Source of the DNA: Kitasatospora paranensis
Lineage (GTDB): Bacteria; Actinomycetota; Actinomycetes; Streptomycetales; Streptomycetaceae
Length of the DNA stretch: 64,000 nucleotides
Direction: 5' to 3'
NCBI RefSeq assembly: GCF_039544005.1
Contig: NZ_BAABKV010000001.1
Coordinates: 3,224,001 to 3,288,000, forward strand
Positions 46,000-54,992 of this stretch are shown piece by piece. The first letter of the stretch is position 1. Every line of letters begins with the position of its first letter. Under the pieces are notes generated by a model. It worked only from the letters and a program-made list of their open reading frames with translations, was not told the origin of the DNA and did no database searches. The translations under genes and the position numbers were made by a program.

Positions 46000-48900
46000 G
46001 TGTCCGGATATCTCAGGTACCCCCACCTCCGCGGCGACCTGCTCACCTTCACCGCGGAGGACGACGTGTGGGTGGCCCCGCTGGACCGGGCCGACGGCAC
46101 CGGACGCGCCTGGCGGGTGAGCGCCGACCGGGTCCGGGTCAGCCACCCGCGGCTGTCCCCGGACGGCTCCACGATCGCCTGGACGAGCTGGACGGCGCTG
46201 ACCCCCGAGGTGTGGACGGCCCCGGCGGACGGCGGTGAGGCCGTCCGGCTCACCTACTGGGGCAGTCAGGACACCCGGGTGCGCGGCTGGCTGCCCGGCG
46301 GCGAGGTGCTGGCCGTGACCTCGTACCACGAGCCGTTCGCGCACTACACCTGGGCGTACGGGCTGCCGACCGACGGTGCGCCGGGCCGGCGGATGCCGTG
46401 GGGGCCGGTCGACGACGCCCAGGTGGGCCACGGCCGCACCGTCCTGCTGACGGGCGCCGCACCGCACACCCCGGCCGCCTGGAAGCGCTACCGCGGCGGC
46501 GCCACCGGCCGGCTCTGGCTGGACGAGGCCGAGCTGCTGCCCGGCCACCGCGGGCATCTCTCCTCCCCCATGCCGCTGACCGGCCCCGACGGGCTGCGGA
46601 TCGCCTTTCTCTCCGACCACGAGGGCATCGGCAACCTCTACTCCTGCCTCCCGGACGGCACCGACCTGCGCCGGCACAGCGACCACGCCTCCTACTACGC
46701 CCGCGAGGCGGCGAGCGACGGCACCCGGATCGTCTACCAGCACGCCGGCGACCTGTGGCTGCTGGACGGCCTGGACGCGCCGGCCCCGCGCCGCCTCGAC
46801 GTCCCGCTCGGCGGAGCCCGCTCCGGCCGCCGCCCCTACCAGGTCTCGACCGCCCTGCACCTCAAGGACCTGGCCTGCGACCGGACGGGCCGGGCCGGGG
46901 TCGTCATCGTGCGCGGCAGCCTCTACTGGCTGACCCACCGGGACGGCCCGGCCCGGGCGCTCGCCGACACCCCCGGCGTCCGGGTCCGGCTGCCGGTGCT
47001 GCCCGGCTACGGCGGCCACGTCGCGTGGGTCACCGACGCGGACGGCGAGGACGCCCTGGAGATCGCCGCCCTGCCCGCACGCGGCGCCGAGAGCCTGCCG
47101 CCGCGCCGGATCGCCGCCGGCCGGATCGGCCGGGTCCTGGAGCTCACCGCCTCCCCGGACGGCCGCCGGCTCGCGGTGGCCGCCTCCGACGGCCGGCTGC
47201 TGCTGGTCGCCACCGAGGACGGCGCCGTCCGCGAGCTCGCCCGCTCCCAGTACGGGCCGGTGAGCAGCCCGAACTTCTCCCCGACTCGGCGTGGCTGACC
47301 TGGTCGCAGCCGGTCGCCGGGCGCTCCCTGCGGGCGATCCGGCTCACCCGGGTGGACGCCGACGAGCGGATCGTGGACGTCACCGGCGGCCGGTTCGAGG
47401 ACGAGCACCCGGTCTTCACCCGGGACGGCCGTTTCCTGGTCTTCCTGTCCTGGCGGGGCTTCGACCCGGTGCACGACGTGCACACCGGCGACATGTCGTT
47501 CCCGCTCGGCTGCCGCCCGTACCTCATCCCGCTGTCCGCGGACACGCCCTCGCCGTTCGCCTCCCCGGCCGAGGGCCGCCCGGCGGTCGGCGCGGACCCT
47601 GAGGAGACGGGCGGCGACGGCACCGTCACCGTCGACCGGGAGGGCCTCACCAAGCGGCTGGTGCCGTTCCCGGTGACGGCGTCCAAGTACTCGGCGACCG
47701 CCCCCGTGCGCGGCGGCGTGCTCTGGCTGCGCTGGCCGATCTCCGGCGCCCTCGGGCAGACCTTCGCCAACCCCGCGGACACCTCCGGGCGCCCCTCCCT
47801 GGAGTACTTCGACCTGGCCCACGGCCGCAGCAGCACGGTGGCCGACCAGCTGGACGGCTACGCGGTGTCCGGCGACGGCGGCTCGGTGCTGGTCTTCTCC
47901 TCCGGCGTGCTCAAGCTGCACCCGCTGCCGGCCGGCTCCCCGATCACGGTCGACCTGCGCCGGATCACCCACACCGTGCACCCGGCGGCCGAGTGGCGCC
48001 AGGCGTACCACGAGGCCGCCCGGATCGTCCGGGACCAGTTCTGGGACGCGGACATGTGCGGCCTCGACTGGCCGGAGCTGGTCGCCCAGTACGAACCGCT
48101 GCTGGAGCGGATCGCCGGCCCGGACGACTTCGCCGACCTGCTGCGCGAGCTCTTCGGCGAACTGGGCACCTCGCACGCGTACGTCACCCCGGCGCGGCGC
48201 GGCGAGGGCCCGCAGCTGCTCCAGCAGCCGCTCGGGCTGCTCGGTGCCAACGCGCACCGCGATCCGGACGGCCGGTGGCTGGTCGACCGGATCCTGCCCG
48301 GCGAGTCCTCCGACCCGAGGGCCCGGGCCCCGCTGGCCGGCTTCGGGGTCCAGGACGGCGACGAGCTGCTCGCGATCGACGGCCGGCCGCCCGACCCGGT
48401 GCGCGGGCCGGGCCCGCTGCTGGCCGGCACCGGCGGCACCACCGTCGAACTGACCTACCGCTGCAAGGGCACCGACCGCATCCGGCGGATCGCCGTCACC
48501 CCGCTCACCGACGAGCGGCCGATCCGCTACCAGGACTGGGTGGTCAAGCGGCGCAAGCTGGTCCGCGAGCTGAGCGACGGACGGTGCGGCTACCTGCACA
48601 TCCCCGACCTCGGCGGCTCCGGCTGGGCGCAGTTCAACCGCGACCTGCGCAGCGAGCTGGCGAAGAACGCGCTGATCCTGGACGTGCGCGGGAACGCCGG
48701 CGGCAACGTCTCCGAGCTGGTCCTGGAGAAGCTCGGCCGCCGGGTGCTGGCCTGGGACTTCACCCGCGGCCGGCACCCCGTCCGGTGGCCGAGGGACGCG
48801 CCGCGCGGCCCGGTGGTGGCGGTCTGCGACCACGCCACCAGCTCGGACGGCGACGTGATCATCGCCGCCATCAAGCTGCTCGGGCTCGGCCCGGTGGTGG

Positions 48901-49211
48901 GCACCCGCACCTGGGGCGGCGTGGTCGGGATGACCGGGCGGCACGTGCTCGGCGACGGCACGCAGATCTCGGTGCCCAAGAACGCGTCCTGGTTCACCGG
49001 CGGCATCGGCTGGTCGGTGGAGAACCACGGGGTCGAGCCGGACGTCGAGGTGCTGCGCTCGCCGCACGGCTGGGCCACCGGCGAGCACACCGACCTGGCG
49101 GCCGCGGTGGAGCTGGCGATGGAGCTGCTGGCCGAGCACGGGGCCGCCGCCCCGCCGCCCGCCGACACCCCGCGCCCCGACCTGCGCCGCCCGCCGCTGC
49201 CACCCCGGTGA
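46000..49211 (+). CDS. Tricorn-type protease (S41 family; frame broken once)
   Basis: After repair it is about 1,070 residues, the length of tricorn proteins. The order is beta-propeller domains (LRYPHLRGDLLTFTAEDDVW at the start; FEDEHPVFTRDGRFLVFLS later), a helical C1 domain (QFWDADMCGLDW), a PDZ domain (GFGVQDGDELLAIDGRPP) and the C2 peptidase core (CGYLHIPDLGG; ILDVRGNAGGNVSEL). The nucleophile Ser lies in HATSSDGDV and a His in GTSHAYVTP. It trims peptides released by the proteasome or other proteases in the cytoplasm. The frame breaks at the C run 47279-47282; one more C gives FSPDSAWLTW. GTG 46000 with GGAGAA upstream is the start. Confidence 0.88.
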
Positions 49212-49243
49212 CGGGGCCGCGGCAACGGGAGCCGCGGCGTGCG

Positions 49244-49278
49244 GAAGGGGCGCGCCCGCTCGGCGGGTGCGCCCCTTC
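49244..49278. terminator. Terminator after the tricorn protease gene
   Basis: GAAGGGGCGC and GCGCCCCTTC form a perfect 10-bp outer stem; CCCGC/GCGGG pair inside it. It also faces the 3' end of the convergent small gene. Confidence 0.8.
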
Positions 49279-49317
49279 GGTGCCCGACCTTCGGTGCCGG
49301 ATCGGGTGGTCGTGCGC

Positions 49318-49524
49318 TCAGTCCCAGGGATCGCCCTCGGCGGTCATGTCGGCGGCCGCGCGGCGGTCCTCGGCGCTCTGGTCGGCCTCGTGCTGGGCGT
49401 CCATCCGGGTCTTCTCGGCCGTGTCGCCGAATGCGTCGGCGGCTTCGTCGTGCGCGAGCGCCGACCGCTCGCCCGGGCTGACCAGGTCGTGCGCCTTGGC
49501 CCGGAACCTGTCGAAGATGCCCAT
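49318..49524 (-). CDS. Small acidic hypothetical protein
   Basis: A 68-residue, highly charged, helix-rich protein begins MGIFDRFRAKAHDLVSPGER and has no membrane segment. The start resembles MT0933-type antitoxin-like proteins of actinobacteria, but the rest does not clearly match and no toxin gene is adjacent. AAGGAGGAGAC before the ATG is one of the strongest ribosome sites in the window, so it is probably well expressed. Confidence 0.7.
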   Translation of the reverse strand: MGIFDRFRAKAHDLVSPGERSALAHDEAADAFGDTAEKTRMDAQHEADQSAEDRRAAADMTAEGDPWD

Positions 49525-49592
49525 GTCTCCTCCTTGCGTACGCATCCGGACGCTGGGCTTCCCTCACTGTCACACTACGCCGCCGGGCATGC

Positions 49593-49627
49593 CACCGGGG
49601 AGCACCCGCCGCGAGCGCTCCCCGGTG
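49593..49627 (-). terminator. Terminator after phospholipase C gene
   Basis: CACCGGGGAGC and GCTCCCCGGTG form a perfect 11-bp stem with a 13-nt loop, 33 bp beyond the plcC stop. Confidence 0.8.
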
Positions 49628-49660
49628 TTGTCGACCGCTGAACGGCATCACCCGGTCGGG

Positions 49661-51715
49661 TCAGCCGGAGATGCTGGGGGTGCCGGTCTCCAGGTGGCCG
49701 GTGAAGCGCTGGGACCAGGTGGTGTCGGAGTCGACGGTGACCGTGAAGTCGTACCAGCCGTTGGTGTACGCCACCGCGTTGAAGTAGTCGCTGGTGCTGC
49801 CGCCGGCCGGCACGGTGTATGTCCAGGGCCCGTCGGAGCGGTAGTTGGTGGAGGTGATGGTGAAGGTGACCGCGGTGGTGCCGGTGTTGGCGAGCTTGAA
49901 CCAGACGGCCTGCTTGCCGGTGTCCGGCGCCGCGGCGTAGGAGACGGTGGCCGCGGCCGACTTGCCGGGCTTGGTGGCGTCGCCCTTGAAGCGGCGCAGG
50001 AAGCGGTTGGGGCCGATGACGCTGAGGTCGTAGGGGCCGTTGCCGTAGTTGGTGCCGCAGTTGAAGAAGTCGCTGGTGTTCGCGCCGGGGTCGAGGGTGT
50101 ACTGCCAGGGGCCGCCGGTGCGGTAGGCGTTGGCGTAGGCGGCGAAGTGTGTGCCGGCGGTGCCCTGGTTGGCCATGGTGAGCCAGACCTTCATCACGCC
50201 GCCGGTGGCGAATTCCAGGTGGTCGAGGTTGGCGTTGGGCTGGTAGGGCAGGGCGCGGGCCGGGCGGGTGCCGGCCTCCTGCTGGGGCAGTTTGTTGTCG
50301 ACGGGTGCGGGGTTGGGCAGCGGGCCGCAGGCGGACAGGCCGATGGTGGCGGAGGTGTCGGGCAGCGCGGGCAGTCCGTAGACCGGGTTGGCGAAGTCGA
50401 ACATGCCGGTGAGGTCGCCGCAGACCTTGCGGCGCCAGGCGGAGATGTTGACGCAGTTGGCGGGCTTGCCCAGGGCGGCCGTCCAGCGCTCCAGGAAGCG
50501 CAGGACGGAGGTGTGGTCACAGACCTCGGAGCTGACCCAGCCGCCGCGGGTCCAGGGGGAGACGGCGATCAGCGGGACGCGGAAGCCGAGGCCGATGTTG
50601 GTGCCGTTGTAGAACTCGCCCGCGGTGCCGGCCGGGGCGGCGGGCGGCGGGACGTGGTCGAAGAAGCCGTCGTTCTCGTCGTAGTTGAGGAACAGCACGG
50701 TGGAGTTGAAGACGTCCGTGTCCGCGTTGAGGGCGTCCATCACCATGTGGACGAAGTGCGCGCCGTCGGCCGGGGTGGCGTAGGGGTGTTCGGAGGAGGC
50801 CTGGTCGGCGACGATCCAGGAGACCTGGGGCAGGGTGCCGGCGAGGACGTCGGCGCGGATCGCGGCGGCGATGTCGTCCGGGGTGCGGCCGGTGGTCTTC
50901 GGCACCGAGCCCATGCCCTTGACGGCGAGGGCGCTGCCGGCCGGGGCCGAGGCGAACTGGGTGAAGTAAGCGAGCGCGTTGTCGCCGTAGTTGTCGGCGG
51001 CGTTCTGGTACACCTTCCAGCTGACCCCGGCGTTCTCGAGGGCTTCGGCGTAGGTCTGCCAGCGCAGGCCGGACTCGTCGCCGCCGTCGTAGGCGGGGCC
51101 GCCCGCGGTGCCGGCCGGGTCGATCATGCCGGACCAGTGGTAGGTGCGGTTGGGGCCGGTCGCGGACAGCACCGAGCAGAAGTAGGCGTCGTTGACCGTC
51201 CAGTTGTCGGCCAGCGCGTAGTGGAACGGGATGTCCGCGCGGGTCAGGTAGCCCAGCGTGCGGACGTTGCCCTTGGCGGCGACCCAGGAGTCGAGCTTGC
51301 CGCCGTTCCACGCCTTGTGCTGGTCCGACCAGGCGTGCGACAGGTCGCCGTTGCACTGCGCCAGGCGCTCGGCGTCGGCGCCGCCGGCCGGCTTCGTCGC
51401 GGAGAACTGCCACGGGTACTGCCGGCCCAGCCCGTTCGGCTGGTTGAACACGCTGTAACCGCCGGCGACCTGGATCGCGCTGCGGTCCGCGAAGCCGCGC
51501 ACGCCCTTCAGCATCCCGAAGTAGTGGTCGAAGCTGCGGTTCTCCTGCATCAGGATCACGACGTGCCGGGCATCGGCCAGCGTGCCCGTGGTGCTCAGGT
51601 TCGCCGCCACCGCCGCCTGCGCGTCACCGCCACCGACCGCGGCACCCGCCACCGCGGCCCCCGCCGCGGCACTCGCCGACAGCGCCATGAACTTCCTACG
51701 ACTCAGCTCAGCCAT
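49661..51715 (-). CDS. plcC: Secreted phospholipase C (phosphocholine-specific type)
   Basis: This 684-residue protein is exported by the Tat route: SRRKFMALSASAAAGAAVAG carries the twin arginine. The phosphoesterase domain opens with HVVILMQENRSFDHYFGMLKG (catalytic Asn/Asp region, about 52-72) and ends before two C-terminal beta domains of about 85 residues each (VKVWLTMANQGTAGTHFAAY; AVWFKLANTGTTAVTFTIT), the normal layout of non-haemolytic phospholipase C. It releases phosphocholine from phospholipids, so it can supply phosphate. A possible PHO box lies just upstream. Confidence 0.93.
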   Translation of the reverse strand: MAELSRRKFMALSASAAAGAAVAGAAVGGGDAQAAVAANLSTTGTLADARHVVILMQENRSFDHYFGMLKGVRGFADRSAIQVAGGYSVFNQPNGLGRQYPWQFSATKPAGGADAERLAQCNGDLSHAWSDQHKAWNGGKLDSWVAAKGNVRTLGYLTRADIPFHYALADNWTVNDAYFCSVLSATGPNRTYHWSGMIDPAGTAGGPAYDGGDESGLRWQTYAEALENAGVSWKVYQNAADNYGDNALAYFTQFASAPAGSALAVKGMGSVPKTTGRTPDDIAAAIRADVLAGTLPQVSWIVADQASSEHPYATPADGAHFVHMVMDALNADTDVFNSTVLFLNYDENDGFFDHVPPPAAPAGTAGEFYNGTNIGLGFRVPLIAVSPWTRGGWVSSEVCDHTSVLRFLERWTAALGKPANCVNISAWRRKVCGDLTGMFDFANPVYGLPALPDTSATIGLSACGPLPNPAPVDNKLPQQEAGTRPARALPYQPNANLDHLEFATGGVMKVWLTMANQGTAGTHFAAYANAYRTGGPWQYTLDPGANTSDFFNCGTNYGNGPYDLSVIGPNRFLRRFKGDATKPGKSAAATVSYAAAPDTGKQAVWFKLANTGTTAVTFTITSTNYRSDGPWTYTVPAGGSTSDYFNAVAYTNGWYDFTVTVDSDTTWSQRFTGHLETGTPSISG

Positions 51716-51727
51716 CGGGCCGCCGTC

Positions 51728-51749
51728 CCTTCGGTGATGTTGTATGAAC
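51728..51749 (-). promoter_or_regulatory. Possible PHO box before plcC
   Basis: On the minus strand GTTCATACAAC (51749-51739) is directly followed by ATCACCGAAGG (51738-51728). Streptomyces PhoP binds 11-bp direct repeats beginning GTTCAYC; the first unit fits well, the second only partly. Phospholipase genes are common PhoP targets. Confidence 0.4.
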
Positions 51750-51887
51750 ACGTTGCCCGGAGACCGGACGCGGAGAATCGTCACGCACCGAAGGGCGGCA
51801 TGGCCATGGCCGGGAGGGAACTTTGACGGACTGTTCGCCGCCGCGTCGTCCGGCGACCACCCGGTGAACGGCGATAGCGTGGGCGGT

Positions 51888-52553
51888 ATGCGCATCGTCA
51901 TCGCCGGAGGACACGGCCAGATCGCCCTGCACCTGGAACAGCTGCTCGCCGACCGCGGGGACCGGCCCGTGGGGCTGATCCGGCGGGCCGAACACGCCGA
52001 GGACCTGCGCCGCCGCGGCGCCGAACCGGTCGAGTTCGACCTGGAGGCCGGGACGGCCGAGGCCCTGGCCGCCGTGCTGGCCGGAGCGGACGCGGTGGTG
52101 TTCGCGGCGGGCGCCGGCCCCGGCAGCGGCGCCGCCCGCAAGGACACCGTGGACCGCGGCGCGGCCGTGCTGCTCGCGGACGCGGCGGAACTCGCCGGGG
52201 TGCGGCGGTACGTGATGATCTCCGCGATGGGCGCGGACGCCTCGGCCGCGGACGGTGCGGACCCGGTGTTCGGCGCCTACCTGCGGGCCAAGGGCGCGGC
52301 CGACGACGACCTGCGGGCCCGGGCCGGCCTCGACTGGACAGTGCTGCGGCCCGGCCGGCTCACCGACGACCCGGCCACCGGCCTCGTCCGGCTCGCCGAG
52401 CGCACCGGCCGCGGCGCCGTCCCGCGGGCCGACGTCGCGGGAGTCCTCGCCGCGCTGCTCGCCGAGCCGGCCCCTGCCGTGCGGCGGACCCTGGACCTCG
52501 TCTCCGGCGAGCAGCCGGTCGCCGAAGCCGTGGCCGGCCTGGTCAGTCCTTGA
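51888..52553 (+). CDS. NAD(P)-binding Rossmann-fold protein (atypical SDR)
   Basis: This 221-residue protein starts MRIVIAGGHGQIALHLEQLL with the GxxGxxG loop of NAD(P)H-binding extended/atypical short-chain dehydrogenases. YVMISAMGAD corresponds to the strand before the active-site region; YLRAKGAADDDLRA contains Tyr-x3-Lys; LDWTVLRPGRLTD is the usual late motif. Substrate unknown. It is divergent from plcC. A TAGCGT box 7 nt before the ATG and no Shine-Dalgarno sequence suggest a leaderless transcript. Confidence 0.85.
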   Translation: MRIVIAGGHGQIALHLEQLLADRGDRPVGLIRRAEHAEDLRRRGAEPVEFDLEAGTAEALAAVLAGADAVVFAAGAGPGSGAARKDTVDRGAAVLLADAAELAGVRRYVMISAMGADASAADGADPVFGAYLRAKGAADDDLRARAGLDWTVLRPGRLTDDPATGLVRLAERTGRGAVPRADVAGVLAALLAEPAPAVRRTLDLVSGEQPVAEAVAGLVSP

Positions 52554-53191
52554 CGGTGATGCCCAGGGCGTGCGCGAACTGTGGGGCGAGCTCGAACAGC
52601 TGACCGGTGTTCAGGATCGCCCCGGACAGGCCCTGGTGGCCGTCGGGCAGGCCGAGCCGGACGGCGCCGCGCAGATCGACCTTCTCCATCCGGGCGCCGC
52701 CGAAGCGCACCCTCCAGGGTGCAGCCCGGCACCGTGACCTCGGTCAGCTTCGCGCCGCCGAAGTCCACGTCGCGCAGCAGGCAGTCCTCGAACACCACGT
52801 CGCGCAGCACCGCGCCGCGCAGGTTGACCGACTCCAGCTTGCAGCCGCGCAGCACCGTCCGCCGCAGCTGCGCGCCGTACCAGGACACCCCGGCGAGCAC
52901 CGAGCCGAGCAGCACCGCGTCCTGCCACTCGCTGTCGACGAGTTCGGTGCCGACCAGCCGGCCGCCCTGCAGCCAGACCTCGTTCCAGCGGGAGGTGCGC
53001 AGGGCGGCGCCGGACAGCTCGACCCCGGTGAAGGCACACTCCAGGAAGCCCGCCCCGCCGGCCTGTCCGGTGTACTCACCGCCGTCGAAGTGCACCGTGT
53101 CGTAGCGGGCGTCGCGGCGCAGCGGGCCGGTGTGCGGCCGCAGCAGCGCAGCGTAGGGGAGGTCGGCGAGCTGCTCGGGGACGACGGGCAT
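52543..53191 (-). CDS. Pentapeptide-repeat protein (frame disturbed near its end)
   Basis: About 215 residues with A(D/N)LxX-type repeats (FLECAFTGVELSGAALRTS, SVNLRGAVLRDVVFEDCLL, DVDFGGAKLTEVTVPG), which fold as a right-handed square beta-helix. Some such proteins mimic DNA and protect gyrase; nothing here proves that role. The frame is lost near 52710: beyond it the other frame continues VRFGGARMEKVDLRGAV and ends LFELAPQFAHALGITVKD. This break needs two missing or one extra base, unlike the others in this window. The last 11 bases overlap the 3' end of the convergent Rossmann gene. Confidence 0.75.
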
Positions 53192-53309
53192 GGCGGGGCC
53201 GTTCTGTGCGGGCGGTCGGCGCCGCTCCGCGCCGGCGGGGCGGCCCGGACCGCGGACGGGCTGCTGCGGCCATCGTCGCAGCCGGTACCGACAGGCGCCG
53301 GGCGCCGGC

Positions 53310-54509
53310 TCACGCCTCGCGGGTGTGCAGGACGATGCCGACCGCGACGGCCGCGGCGGTGACCAGCCCGGCGGCGAGCACCCCGTGGTCGCCCGCGGCG
53401 GTGCAGGCGAGCACGGCTGCGGAGGCGGCCGGCAGGACGGCCTGGGCGGCGCCGTGCTTGAGGTGGCGGGAGTGCAGCAGCCAGACCGTGAACAGGTAGA
53501 GCGCCGTCGGCACGGTGACCGCGGCGGCCGCGGCGGTGGCCGAGATGTGCGCGGGGCCGGCGGCCTGCTCCACGGCGACCTCCAGGCCGGCGCCGATCGC
53601 GGCCGCCGAACCGAGGACGAGGTAGTGGCCGTAGCCCCAGAGGAAGGCCACCCGGTTGGAGCGAAGGTGGTCGTGGATCGGTTCGGCGAAGTAGATCCAC
53701 CAGGCCGCGAAGCAGATCAGCAGGCCGCCCGCCGCGATCGGCAGCAGTTCCCCGAGGGCGTCGTGCTCGTCGAGTGCGGTCTGGACGGCCAGGGTCGCCG
53801 CGGCGACCGTCTCGCCGAGCACGATCAGGGTGAACAGGCCGTAGCGCTCGGCGATGTGGTGCGGGTGCCAGGTGGTCTGGGCGGGGCGCTCGGCGATCAC
53901 CGGCACCGACAGTTCGGCGAGGATGCCGAGCGGCAGCAGGTAGGGGTAGGCCTCGTGCGGCACGAGCAGCAGGAGCACCCAGCCGACCTGGCAGAGCACG
54001 ATGCCCAGGGCGTAGCGCAGTGCCACCGTGCGGGCGGGGCCCTGTTCGCAGGCGGCGGCGCGCAGCCACTGGGTGACCATGGCGAGGCGCATCACCACGT
54101 AGCCGACCACGCTGAGCACGAGGTCGTGCTGGTCGAACATGCGCGGCACGCCGGCGGCCAGGATCAGCACGCCGGTGATCTGGACGAGGGTGGTGAGCCG
54201 GTACGGGACGTCGTCCACGTCGTAGGCGGAGGCGAACCAGCTGAAGTTCATCCAGGCCCACCAGATGGCGAAGAAGACGAACGCGTAGCCGTAGAGGCCG
54301 GCTGCGATGCGGTCCGTGGCGAGGTCGTGGGCGAGTTGGCGGCCGGCCTGGGCGACCGCCACCACGAAGCAGAGGTCGAAGAAGAGTTCGAGCGGGGTGG
54401 CGGTGCGGTGCGGCTCGTCCCGGCTGCGCGGGGCCATCCGCCGGACCGGCCGGTGGTGCCGGAGGTGGGCCTGGGGCCGGGCCTGGGGGTCGGCCGGTTC
54501 GCCGGTCAT
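53310..54509 (-). CDS. LtrA-family multi-pass membrane protein
   Basis: This 399-residue protein has about eleven membrane helices. TPLELFFDLCFVVAVAQAGR at the start and RYGLFTLIVLGETVAA in the middle are the hallmark blocks of the low-temperature-requirement A family. The biochemical function of the family is not known. GAAGGCG precedes ATG 54509. Confidence 0.88.
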   Translation of the reverse strand: MTGEPADPQARPQAHLRHHRPVRRMAPRSRDEPHRTATPLELFFDLCFVVAVAQAGRQLAHDLATDRIAAGLYGYAFVFFAIWWAWMNFSWFASAYDVDDVPYRLTTLVQITGVLILAAGVPRMFDQHDLVLSVVGYVVMRLAMVTQWLRAAACEQGPARTVALRYALGIVLCQVGWVLLLLVPHEAYPYLLPLGILAELSVPVIAERPAQTTWHPHHIAERYGLFTLIVLGETVAAATLAVQTALDEHDALGELLPIAAGGLLICFAAWWIYFAEPIHDHLRSNRVAFLWGYGHYLVLGSAAAIGAGLEVAVEQAAGPAHISATAAAAAVTVPTALYLFTVWLLHSRHLKHGAAQAVLPAASAAVLACTAAGDHGVLAAGLVTAAAVAVGIVLHTREA

Positions 54510-54586
54510 GGGGTCGCCTTCGCAGGGGAGTCGGGCCGTCTCACCGGCCGATCCTGGCACCCCGGCCGCACCGGCGCACGCACCGA

Positions 54587-54640
54587 GGCCTTCTCCTTCG
54601 GATCCTGCCGGGCGCGCGCCGGGATCCGAAGGAGAAGGCC
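54587..54640. repeat. Perfect 19-bp inverted repeat
   Basis: GGCCTTCTCCTTCGGATCC (54587-54605) and GGATCCGAAGGAGAAGGCC (54622-54640) are exact inverted copies around a 16-bp GC centre. It lies 78 bp before ltrA and 230 bp beyond another terminator, so it does not obviously end a known gene. It may be a terminator of an unseen short transcript or an attenuator in the ltrA leader. Confidence 0.75.
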
Positions 54641-54870
54641 CGGGCCGCCAGGGGTTGCGGTGCGGTGCCGGGCCCGGCCGCGGGCACCGCACGCTGCGGC
54701 GCTGCGTCAGCCGGGAGTTGACGGATCAGTGCGCGAACCGGGTGACAACGCCCCGGGATACGGCGTGTGACCGGCGAGATGTCCCGCCCGCCCGGATCCT
54801 CCGGCTAGATTCCCTCCCGAGTGGAACGACGACATGGGCGGTCTGCGGGCAACGCGGAAGGTCAAGGTGA
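54641..54870. other. Gap without a recognisable gene
   Basis: These 230 bases between two strong hairpins contain AT-richer spots (GGCTAGATTCC near 54802) but no frame with a recognisable product. A small RNA bounded by the hairpins is possible but unsupported. Confidence 0.3.
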
Positions 54871-54922
54871 GGGCGGACACACCGGGGCGGGGGCTCTCCG
54901 CACTGCCCCGGTGTGTCCGCCC
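54871..54922 (-). terminator. Terminator after the peptide-binding protein gene
   Basis: GGGCGGACACACCGGGGC and GCCCCGGTGTGTCCGCCC form a perfect 18-bp stem with a 16-nt loop, about 70 bp beyond the stop at 54993. Confidence 0.85.
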
Positions 54923-54992
54923 GACAGCCTCGTGATCACCGCGCTGCCTGCCGGCGCGCTGCCGGCCCCGACCGCCGTGCGGCGGCCGGCCC

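Noticed and set aside
49318..49524. Toxin-antitoxin locus
   Set aside because: Only the small protein start resembles an antitoxin-like family. No toxin-like gene is next to it, so I leave it as hypothetical.
47993..51826. Open frame of 1,277 codons on the plus strand
   Set aside because: It overlaps the tricorn gene in a wrong frame and phospholipase C antisense. No domain is recognisable.
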